Part shown: positions 17,070 through 27,200 of the stretch, piece after piece
Position numbering within the stretch: the stretch's first letter is position 1
Layout of the letters: each line of letters starts with the position of its first letter
Origin: Deltaproteobacteria bacterium
GTDB lineage: Bacteria > Myxococcota_A > JAADFL01
DNA: 64,000 nucleotides
Assembly (NCBI GenBank): GCA_013152945.1
Contig: JAADFL010000167.1
Coordinates: 1 to 64,000, forward strand
Reading direction: 5' to 3'
Program-made: the position numbers and the translations under genes
Notes under the pieces: generated by a model
What the model was told of the DNA's origin: nothing
Database searches by the model: none
The model's input: the letters and a program-made list of their open reading frames with translations, nothing else

Positions 17070-17891
17070 TTAAATCCAAAGCACTCTTTGGTAACCGGTC
17101 CTGCACAGCCCGCCCAGGGCTGAATTGATCCTCTTTACGACACCTTGTGACCCGTCTTCGGCAAGAACACCTTCAATTATCGACTTCCAGCGGCTCTCGA
17201 CAATGTTCCTGCTCCTTTTTCTGGCGGTTTCATCCACTCCTGCAACCACCCGGCCGGGATGAAAAACAAATGTATCATCGTTCATCCTGGTTTTGAAACC
17301 ATAATAGCCAGCCCGCAACGAGTAATCCAAAGCCACGTCGTGGCGCTCGGCCAAGACCGGGTCGAGCGGCCCTATACTATCCAGGCAACGGCGGCTTATC
17401 GCAATACAGCCCCATCCCGGCCTGGCCAGGGACGGAAAAACAGGTGCTCCCATGTTCTCGATGAAATCTCCCACAGCAACGTAATCGAAACCCGGCGGCA
17501 ACTCGATCCTGGCGCCCGGGGCTATGTTCGAAAGTGGAGCAACGATTCCCACCCATGGATCAGCTTCCAGGCCGTGCACCAGTTTCCCTGTCCAATTTTT
17601 GGTGACGCAAATTTCCGGGGCCAATAGAATCGATGCAGAGGCATCGGTCATGCCCAGGCCTGCGTTCGCAGCCTGTACAATGCCCATTCGAACACCAAGA
17701 TCCACGATCGATGTGTTGGTGCGTTTTTCCGCCCATTCACTGCACTTGGTTACAGTATGATGGTCGCATCCACTCAATACGAGGAAGACCCTGACGTGGT
17801 CCGGGGTAAACCGCCTCACGCTGGAGAGGCAGAAACGAAGGGCATGGAAATTGTTTTCCACAGGAATGACCACGTCCACAGAGGGCTTCAC
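17070..17891 (-). CDS. GT2-type glycosyltransferase
   Basis: 273 residues from a GTG at 17891, preceded by GGAGGGG; the GTG overlaps the TGA of the preceding large gene (GTGA), so translation is coupled. It has an N-terminal GT-A fold (SVDVVIPVENNFHALRFCL, QAANAGLGMTDASASILL). Where GT2 enzymes usually show NSDT-like metal-binding residues, it reads LAPEICVTKNWTGKL, and the acceptor-side motif reads ERHDVALDYSLRAGYYGFK. The changed metal site might mean altered chemistry or loss of catalysis. The 65 residues of open frame upstream of the GTG belong to the neighbour's shadow. Confidence 0.8.
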   Translation of the reverse strand: MKPSVDVVIPVENNFHALRFCLSSVRRFTPDHVRVFLVLSGCDHHTVTKCSEWAEKRTNTSIVDLGVRMGIVQAANAGLGMTDASASILLAPEICVTKNWTGKLVHGLEADPWVGIVAPLSNIAPGARIELPPGFDYVAVGDFIENMGAPVFPSLARPGWGCIAISRRCLDSIGPLDPVLAERHDVALDYSLRAGYYGFKTRMNDDTFVFHPGRVVAGVDETARKRSRNIVESRWKSIIEGVLAEDGSQGVVKRINSALGGLCRTGYQRVLWI

Positions 17892-20800
17892 TTTTTCCCC
17901 TCCATAATGAAACGGCAAACCTTTTGCTCCACATTCCTCCAGTTCAACCTGGCCACAGTGGAAAGTCCACCCCTGACTATTCTTTGCCGGAGTTGATTGT
18001 CGTCGATCAACCTGCGCATGGCGTCCACGCAGCCGGACACGGTAGGCGGAGCAAGGATACAATTCCTGCCGTCCCTGAACAGCCAAGAATTAGCCTCGTT
18101 TACATTGGTAACAGTAACGCAACCCGAGGCCATGTATTCCAGGGGCTGGTAAGACGGGTGACGTGAAAACATGAAAACAAGCCCGATATCACAAGTCCTG
18201 TATAGTTGGGCCACGCTCTCGATCGACGGCAACAGGCCCAAGTTGGTGATCGCCCTTGGTCTCCCTGCTCTTCTTCGATGTGTGAGCCGACCGAGATTAT
18301 CTCAACCGAATCCCTGTATATCGACTTTATCTCGGACAGGGCCTGTATACCGAGATCAAAGGCGTTTCTCGGATTTGCGGGCCGGCCGTAAAACACGATC
18401 CTTACTTGGTCTCTGTTTTGCTTTCTTTTCATGGGATGAAAGATCTTCCTGTCAACCGCAGGTGTGAAATCCAGCACATCCTTACATCCATAGTGTTTGT
18501 ACGTCCGGGCTACACCCTTGGAGTTGCAGATACCTGAAAACCCGAACCTGTAGGTCTCCTCGATCAATCCGTACACGCCGCCGGCAGCTTCGAACACCGG
18601 CTCGAAATCCTGCACCAGGTAGAACTTGCCCTTGCACTGGTTGTAACGAACCAAAGTGTATGCCGTGGTCCAAAGCGTACAGATACCGATATCTGCAGGC
18701 GGTATTGCTTCCACGGCATCTTCGAGTGTGTACTGATGCCACTCGGGATCGAGACCGGGGAAAGCCTCCTTGCATTGCTGCACAAGTGGACCTATGTCCT
18801 CCCTGCCGATCGAGCACGGGACAAAGATGTTCCTCGTGCCATATTCCTTTTGCAATGCCATGGCAAGACGAAGCATTGTATATGCGCCTCCGCGGTATAC
18901 ATGCGTAAACGGCGGAAAAAACCATGCTATGCTGCGTATGCGCGGCCGATCCCCTGCATGGAACCGTTCCATCAACCTGCGATTCTCGTCAAGCACCCCA
19001 AGGCCTGCATCATATCTTGCCAGGAATTCGGCCTGGCGGTTTCTCCTGTTTCCGAGTCTGGCCTCGCGTACTTGCCCATAGGCCTTGCTGCGCCGGGCCG
19101 GGCCTGATTCCTCGCCGAAATGCCTGACATTCCATCCTGTGTCATCCGGGGATAGACAATGATTCCAATACGGATCTCCATTGGAAAGGTACGGCTCGTA
19201 CCTCTTTAAGGACATCGCGATATCGGTTGCCACTATCTTTTTGTCAGACCGGGTCTGCTTTTCATAGTGGAAAAGCCGGACCCTTGGATTATATACCGAA
19301 CGGTAACCCTTGGCCATGAGACGCAAGCCAAGGTCGACATCATTGCCCGTAACGATAAAATCCTCGCACAGGCCGCCGGCCCTGAAAAAGAGATCCTTGC
19401 GAATGGCCAGGCATGCGCCGGTCACTGCGGAACAATTCCTGGTGTGAAAACCAAAGTCAGGAATTTCCACGTCATGTCGATTTGCAAAGACGTGGCCGGC
19501 AAGATCGCGAAGACCCACTGCAACGCCTCCATGCTGGATACTTCCATCAGGAAAGAGCAGCTTGGCTCCGACCGCGCCGACTCCGGGCAAAGCTGCAAAC
19601 CCTGTCAGTTCATCCAGCCAGTCCGGAGTGATTACCTCGACATCGTTATTAAGGAATACAAGGAAATCGCCCCTTGCATGTCTTGCCGCGAAATTGTTTA
19701 TCGCCGAATAGTTGAATGCCCCTGGATAGTCCAGGATGGTTATCTTTCCTTTTCCCTGATTCTCTTGCTCGAGTTTGGACAGGTATTCCTTTGTTTCAGG
19801 TTCATGACTCTGGTTGTTTACAAGGATCAGTTCATAGCCGGCAAAGGATGTCCGGCTGAAAATACTCTCAATGCATTGCCGGAGCAAGTCCACCCGATCC
19901 CGAAAAGGAATGATGATGGACACGCGGGATCCGGGCAAAGGCCTGTAACTGACAGCCACTTGACCAGGCAGACGCATACACTTTCCTGTTTCGGAGAGGC
20001 CCCTGCGCTTCAGTGTCAAGCGGGCAAACTGTTCATCCTGTTCCCGCAACTTGGATTTGTTCTCTGCCCTGTCTGCAACACAGTGGAGCAGAATCTGGTC
20101 GATTTTCAAAATGGACCTGCCTGCATCGAAAAGCTTAAGCAGCATATCCCGTCGCACATGGACAAGAGGACACCCGGATTCTCTGATCGCGAGCATATCT
20201 CGAGCATGGAAGACAACGCCACGGCCCACGTAGTCATGCTCGATCAATAAGTCCGGGGAGAAACCAGGCTTGAAGACCGGCCTGTGCCTGACGCCTTGCG
20301 AGGATAGATAATCATGATCGAAAACAACAGCGGAAACATGCTTTTTCCCGGTCTTTTTCAAATCTGACAAGGAAGCCTGGAAGAATGCAGTAAAATCATT
20401 CCGTAACAAATCTCCCGGTTCCAGCAACGCTACATAGGCATCCTTGTTCCACACACACTGTCGATGTATGAATATCTTGTCTTCAGCGACATGATGAAAA
20501 GACAGGCCCTTCAAGCCCAAAGATGTCCCCTGGATACCTGCTGATATTCTCATTTTTACCTGCCGGAAAGCTCGAACGCTCCCGGCCTTTATTCCAACCG
20601 ATACGGAACACTTGTTTTCAAGTGCGGACCGAATTGTCTTGACAGCCAAAACCGCGTCCTTGTCCATGTAGTTGCCGTCCGAAACCAAGAGGATGACATG
20701 TACACGGGCACTGTGCTTTGGCTGCAAAGCCCTTGCTTCTACGGTTGCGATGTACTCGTGGTATTGCATCTCCTTTGCCCTGCTGAACCGGTCGAACGAA

Positions 20801-22731
20801 TCATGGATTATCTCCGAATCCGGATGAAGGTTTGCATTACCGAGCCACACCGAGGAAATATCGACAATGCCTGATCCAACGATCTGAAAACACAAGGTGC
20901 CCTTGTTATCTGACTTGATCTTATGTTGCTCTGTCCTGGGTATCTTCACCCTGGATACGAATTTCTTCCATTTGGGTCCAAGCCTGTCATACTCCCCCAT
21001 CTTGGTGGCAACCTCGAACCCGTCACCATGGTATTGCAGGAAAAACGTGTTGCGAATAACAGCTCCGCCTTCACCGCGTGCATAGAACTGAAACACCACT
21101 TCCTCGCAGTCGAACAGCCAGGCCGAGCCATACTCCTGCTGGAAACGGATATAGGAATTGTTATCACTGATTCTTAATCGCACGAACGGCCTGGAAGTGA
21201 CATCTATCCGGTATGAATCATCAATATATTCCATGCGTTCAACCGATACATCGGCGAGTCCTGCAGGCGGAATGAATATGCTCCAGTGCTCTGGAATATC
21301 CTTGCCTGATTGCGCTTCATGCCCGGATGGCCGGAGCCACCTGAAAAAACAGCCGTTACGGACGTGGTTGGATGACTGAAAACGATTGGATTCAAGGCCT
21401 TCAACTACGCAGGCCTCGTAAACTTCCCTTTGCCTTGTATCCGGTCGCTTTTCTTCGGGTACCTGAATCGACCGGCCCATGCCGGAATACCCGGGCGGAT
21501 CTGCAGGCGAAAGGTCCACAGCCCCGATATCGACCGCATAAATCGTATTTGGAGGAAACCAGAGGCTCACGAATAGATTAATCCCACCGGGTGACAACAT
21601 GATCTCCTGGTGTGCGGGCATCTCAAAGAACCACTCGTGCTCCTGCCAATTCCTCGTGGTATTGAATTTCTTTTTAATCTCGAAAAACGCCTTTTTTTCA
21701 ACAGTTGCGGCATGATTGAGCCCGAGCCTCACTTCCACCGGTATTTCTTGAAGACTCCTCGATACTATCCTGAGTGCAAACCTTTTACCACCAAACCCGG
21801 CATCAAAATTGACACTCTGCTCGAGCCTTGTAACATCGGCGCCCGTGGGTTGCTCCAGTTGGTGCAGTCTAAGAAAATACGGACCACAGAGTGAAGGAAG
21901 GACATTAATATCATCCTTTCCCCTTTCCTTGCCATCACCATGAGGCATCCTGGAAACCACTGCAGGAGCATTATCGTCCATCTTCAACAGCCAGCCATCC
22001 GGCCCGTCCCCGGGTGCACGTATAACCAAATTGTTTGACCATTCACTAAAGTTTGAATTTCTTATCAATAGGTTGGTTGGAGAAAAAGGACGGACCAGGG
22101 GGCTTCCTTTCAACTCAAAATCCGAAGAAGAAACTCTGAACCGGACCGTATGCACCCTATTGTCTTTCAACCTGTCAGGCAAGATTATGGAAAACCCGTG
22201 CCTGCAGGTGCCGAAATTCTTTTTTTTGAGATCTTCTCGATACTTGTCTGCAAGTATTCTGGAACCTAATTGACCGTCTATAAGAAGATCCAAATAAACA
22301 GCCTCATCAGGCTGATTCGCATTCCATGCCCATCCGATTACCTCCATTCCCTGCAATAAATCCACGTTCCCCTCGAACATGTTCCTGCGCTCGAGCACTA
22401 CCCGCTGCGGGCTGTTTCGCAGATCGCCGCCGTTCTTGGGCACACGTGCGGATACCAGATGTTCCTTGCCGTCCTGAAACTCTTCAGGAAGCTCGAAACC
22501 GAAGGCATGCCTTCCATCGCCGATACCTTTTTTCGCCAAGTCGATACGATGCTGATCAGCTTTCACTGTTCCTGCATGCCTGCCATCCACGAGTATTTCG
22601 ACTTCAATCCGCTTGAACGCCGTATGCGGATCGCGGGCCCATCCAATAACCTTGTTGCCCTTAACAATATCCAGGAACCCTTCAATCACGGGCCTATTGG
22701 TTGAACCACCCTTGCCAAGACGTAGTTTCAC
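17888..22731 (-). CDS. giant multidomain glycosyltransferase (GT2-like, GT2, GT4), one frameshift
   Basis: GTG start at 22731 with AGGAGG just upstream. The frame runs 1543 codons to 18100, but the true C terminus (LGLLPSIESVAQLYR, SGCVTVTNVNEANSWLF, ending MEGKK at 17888) lies in another frame. Adding one base in the CCC at 18253-18255 joins them to about 1613 residues. Domains: two similar ~95-residue units (about 16-110 and 118-215, with VIGWARDP and VIGWAWNA); beta-rich, CBM-like part (220-660); degenerate GT2-like domain (~675-900); full GT2 (from ~935, SIIIPFRDRVDLLRQCIESI, LNNDVE, GNDVDLGLRLMAKGY); GT4 (from ~1265, with YLVQDFEPVF). It is probably a cytoplasmic, membrane-associated polymer-building enzyme of the adjacent ABC-exported glycan. 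Confidence 0.82.
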
Positions 22732-22928
22732 TCACCCTCCTGGAACAGCCTCCTGAAGCAGGCATTTTTCAGCATCGGCTGGCCGGAGATTACCCCAACA
22801 TCATACACCGCGCAAGCATATTGCCCCTATGCACAACCTGTGTTATCAGGTTCTCCAATCGACTCTGTGCCAGTATCTCGTCGATACAAATGAAGGGCAC
22901 AAGCGTGGCTGGTTACAAAGGAATAGGC
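22732..22928. promoter_or_regulatory. divergent control region with perfect inverted repeat
   Basis: The 197 bases separate the leftward and rightward halves of the glycan cluster. AACCTG (22835-22840) and CAGGTT (22847-22852) form a perfect inverted repeat with a six-base spacer, an operator-like site. No convincing -35/-10 pair was found on either strand; TTGCCC/TATCAG (17 apart) on the plus strand is weak. Confidence 0.4.
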
Positions 22929-24212
22929 ATGATAAGGAGAATCAAAGCCGGTCTTGGGTGGTCACGCACTCAAACCAACACAATCATTTTCAGGCAACAG
23001 GCCTTGGTTACTTGCCGTAACAAACAGTACCTGGCCTATTACGACCGTAACCAAAAGGTTGTAATCGGGGTCAGGAAACATGGGGAATCCGCTTTTCACA
23101 TTGTCAGGACAAACCTCGAAGGCGATGCCGGCGATGCGCACAAGACCATATGCATGGGCGCATCACCGGATGGTATGCTTCATCTTGCCTTCGGCCTGCA
23201 CGATCAGCCTTTGCTCTATTACAGGACTCTCAAGCCGGGAGACCCTGCCTCATTTGCCCCGTCAATGCCTCTCATGAAAGTTCGCTCTTCCAGCGCGACA
23301 TACCCGACCTTTTCAAATAATCAAGACAACCAGCTTTTCTTCCTGTGGAGAGAGGGAACGAGCGGGGCGGGAGACATCTGCCTCAGCCGTTACGATGAAA
23401 AAACTGAAACATGGCGGCTGTTGCACTCCCCCCTAATCTCCGGGGGTCACGACTATTCTCCGTACTTCTGGTATCCCGGACACGGCATCGATGGAAGCTT
23501 TCACCTGGCATGGTGCTGGCGCCGCACGCCTGATGCCGGCACAAACTCGATGATTTGCCATGCCGTGAGCCGTGATGGCGGCAAAAACTGGTTCACCGTA
23601 TCCGGACGCCGGCTGGCTCCACCCATCACCAGGACCGGCTGCGAGGTTGCAGACGCGGTGCCGGAGGGTGAAAATTTAATGAATCAGGGACCTGTTGCAG
23701 TGGATCCTTTCGGAAATCCACATATAATGTACTATCGCAACGATCCGGATCGATTCATTCGATATGTCCATCTGTGGAACGACGCCGTGGCCTGGCGTTC
23801 CACCTTGTTGAATTACGTAAAAGCTGACTTTACACTGGCAGGCAGAGGTACCCTCGAAACACCAATCAGCCGCCCGAACCTGGTTGCAGCGCGGGACATG
23901 ACCCTGTACGCATTGTTCAGGGACAGCCGTGGAGGAGGCCGGATACGGATAGCCCGGGCCACCCCTCCGGATTACCTGGATTGGCAGGCACGCACCTTGC
24001 TCCCGGACAGAGTCGGTCAATGGGAACCTTGCGTGGATCTTGCTCTGTGGAACAAGAATAACATCATTTCTTTACTGGTCCAACTGGTAAGCCAGGGAAG
24101 CCATGAAACATCCACGTTTACAGACCCCACCCCCATCACTGTTGTGGATTTCGATCCAAAGCAGTGGTGGTCACGAACTTCGAACCAAGCCATTGACGAG
24201 GATATACACTGA
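22929..24212 (+). CDS. BNR-repeat beta-propeller protein
   Basis: 427 residues from the ATG at 22929 with AAAGGA six bases upstream; the open frame before it has no similarity or ribosome site. The sequence is that of the BNR-4 type, a sialidase-like propeller: HKTICMGASPDGMLHLAFG, YSPYFWYPGHGIDGSFHLAW, AVSRDGGKNW (an Asp-box) and QGPVAVDPFGNPHIMYYRN. Related proteins include polysaccharide lyases and hydrolases, though many are uncharacterised. It has no signal peptide, so it would act in the cytoplasm. Its stop overlaps the start of the 2045-residue GT gene (TGATG), so it belongs to this operon. Confidence 0.78.
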   Translation: MIRRIKAGLGWSRTQTNTIIFRQQALVTCRNKQYLAYYDRNQKVVIGVRKHGESAFHIVRTNLEGDAGDAHKTICMGASPDGMLHLAFGLHDQPLLYYRTLKPGDPASFAPSMPLMKVRSSSATYPTFSNNQDNQLFFLWREGTSGAGDICLSRYDEKTETWRLLHSPLISGGHDYSPYFWYPGHGIDGSFHLAWCWRRTPDAGTNSMICHAVSRDGGKNWFTVSGRRLAPPITRTGCEVADAVPEGENLMNQGPVAVDPFGNPHIMYYRNDPDRFIRYVHLWNDAVAWRSTLLNYVKADFTLAGRGTLETPISRPNLVAARDMTLYALFRDSRGGGRIRIARATPPDYLDWQARTLLPDRVGQWEPCVDLALWNKNNIISLLVQLVSQGSHETSTFTDPTPITVVDFDPKQWWSRTSNQAIDEDIH

Positions 24213-27200
24213 TGCAAAATTCATATGATCCACAAGACATTGCCTCGGCGGTCCTCTACTACCTGCGGCCGCTTATACAGGGAAAGAGGATTCTCATATT
24301 GGAGGTGGACAATCCCGCCCCCCGGGTGCCTATCATCTGCGATGAGGCAAAGCAAATCCACCTGGCTTACCTGGGGGAAGTAGATATAAACGCACTGGAG
24401 TCCAGCGCTGATATCGAGAATCTCGTAATCCATGAGAAACCATTTACCGAAATCGACCCTGCAGATTACAGGCCCTTGGAATTGATATATGCGCCCGACT
24501 TGCTAACGCATGCCTTTGACCTTCCCTCGATTCTCGCCCACATTCAAAAGGTCCTCGGCCCATCCGGTATACTGGTGACACGCTGTCCCGAACCCTCGAC
24601 TGAATATCAAGATGGATCGCCGCCTGTCAGGGAATTGTTTCCCCAAAATGCAGTAACATGGCTTAAAGAACGGTTCGAGCACGTGAACAGCATTACCGAG
24701 CAGATTGCCCTGGCCGCAGCATTCGGCATGGACCAAGGAAACGGGGACATCCCTGTATACTCCAAGCCTGGATCATTCAGAGGACCCGGGGGGGCTCTTT
24801 TATTTGCATCGGCCGGAAAACTGCCGGAACTCGATCACGCCCTTGTCTTGACATCACCGGAACAGGCCAGGGTCTTGTTTCATAAACTGAAGCTTTACAG
24901 CCAAAGGCTCGATGGCTGCATACGCGAGATTCGCAACCTGCATCTCAAACTGTCGCGCTTTGAAAAAGATACTCAAGAGGCCCTGAGACAATACGCGGAC
25001 GCCAATGCTGAAAAAAACACCCTGGCCGGGCAACTTGACAATATCGGCAAAGAACTCCTGGAGCTTCGAGACCTGGAAAGAAAAGAGCGAGCCGAGCTTG
25101 CAAGGCTGGAACAGGCATGGAAAGAAAGCCGGGAGGAATCGGAATCCCTCAGGACGCAAAACCAGGAATTACATGTTCGAATCAAGGACATGAAAAATTC
25201 GATAACTGCAGCAAACATTGCAAGCGGACGACTCGCAGCCTCCCTTGCAGAGCATGGATTCAAACTCGAAGACGGCAAGTTGGTGCCCGGCCCGGAAAAA
25301 TTGAAAGCAAAACAGGAAAATCAAAAAAGGCTGGAGTTCCTGGAGCACAATCTCCGTGTCATGACCGAGCAATTCGCAGGCTTGTACAAGCTGACCGAAC
25401 AACTAAGGGATCAACTCTCGGAAAGGATTGCATATGACAGATTGGAGATTGAAAAGAGGATAGATGAAGCCAAGCAAGCAGCAAAAAGGCAAGCCGAACA
25501 AGAGTTCAATCAAAAATTGAAAAAAATAATAATTACTACAACAAAACCAGGAAACGGCACTTCAAGCCGATTGAAAACACCTGCTGAAAAAAATTCTTTT
25601 GTTGAAAATCAGCAACGCCTCGACCATTTGCTCGGAAAGTTCAACGAATTATCCAAATTGGTCGAAGCAAGTCTGTTCTACGTGTCGGAAATAGAAAAAT
25701 CCAAGCGCTGGCAGGTAGGCAACGTGCTCGGAAAGACCTATCGTACAATTTCGGGCAAGGGAGAAATCCCAACAGGTATCCAGAAGATCCGGGAAACATT
25801 GAAAAATACTGTTTCAGTTCTCGAATCGGCGCAAAAGCTACTGGAAAAAAACCGTCTTTCGTTACCTGCAATTGATAATACAGCAGCCCCAGAACAAGGG
25901 CCCCGGCCTGCAAAGACCGTGGACAGACCGGAATCGATAGACATAGTAATTTGCGTCCACAACGCCCTCGACGATGTCAAGGCCTGCCTGGACTCTGTGA
26001 CAAGGCATACCTACAACCTGAAGCGCCTGATAATAGTCAATGATGGTTCCTCGAAAGAGACAAGCATGTTTCTACGCAAATGGTGTGCGGACCATCCCTC
26101 TTCGTATCTAATAGAGACAAAGGTCGCCGAAGGTTATACAAAGGCTGCGAATAAAGGCCTTCGTGCATCCAGGGCCGACCTGGTGGTGCTGCTCAATAGT
26201 GATACAATCGTTCCCGACGGCTGGCTGGACAGACTTGTCGACTGTGCCGCTTCCGATACCAAGATTGGCATAGTCGGGCCGCTCTCAAATGCCGCCAGTT
26301 ACCAATCGGTTCCCGATATCTACGACGGTAAAGGAGATTGGTCCATCAACCCGCTCCCGGACGGCTATACGGTAAACGATATTGCGGCCATTGTTGCACA
26401 CGTGTCCGAACGGAATTTCACGCGTGTCGAATTCGTAAACGGATTCTGCCTTGCGATCAAGCGCTCTGTCATAGATGCCATCGGATTCCTGGACGAAAAG
26501 AGCTTTCCCAAGGGATTCGGAGAAGAAAACGACTACTGCTTGCGCGCCCGGAACGCCGGCTTCGACTTGGCTGTTGCGGACCACTGTTATGTTTATCACG
26601 CCAAGTCCAAGAGTTACAGCCACGAACGCCGGAAAAAGCTTTCTGCGGCGGCCAATAAGGCAATCAGGCAGAAACACGGCGAGGCGCGTATGCAAGCCGA
26701 TATAGAAGTACTGGAACAGAACCCGGTTCTGCGCAGTATGCGTAAACGGGTCAAATCCAGGCTGGCCCAGAAACGGCCGGTCCCGGCACATGATGAACAA
26801 ATTTTTCCAAAAGTGCTCTTCCTGCTTCCATACTTCGGCATAGGAGGCGGGGTTCATTCCATTGTCCAAGAAGCACAGGGCATGCGCAACCTGGGAACGG
26901 AATCAGCCGTTGCAGTGCCAACAGGTGTTCGGGACAACTATATCGAGGCATACCCTGAATTCGACCGGAGCCTGTTCCTGCCTTTTATGAACGAGACCGA
27001 ACTCACGGAATCAGCCGGCGGTTATGACGTCGTGGTGGCCACACATTTCAAGACAGTGGATCTGCTCAAGCGTGTACACGCGGCCAAATCGAACCTGGTC
27101 CCGGCATACTATGTTCAGGATTACGAGCCATGGTTCGTGGAACCAGGCACAAAGGTGGAGCAGGAGGCCCTTGACTCGTATACTGCAATCCCCGGCATGG

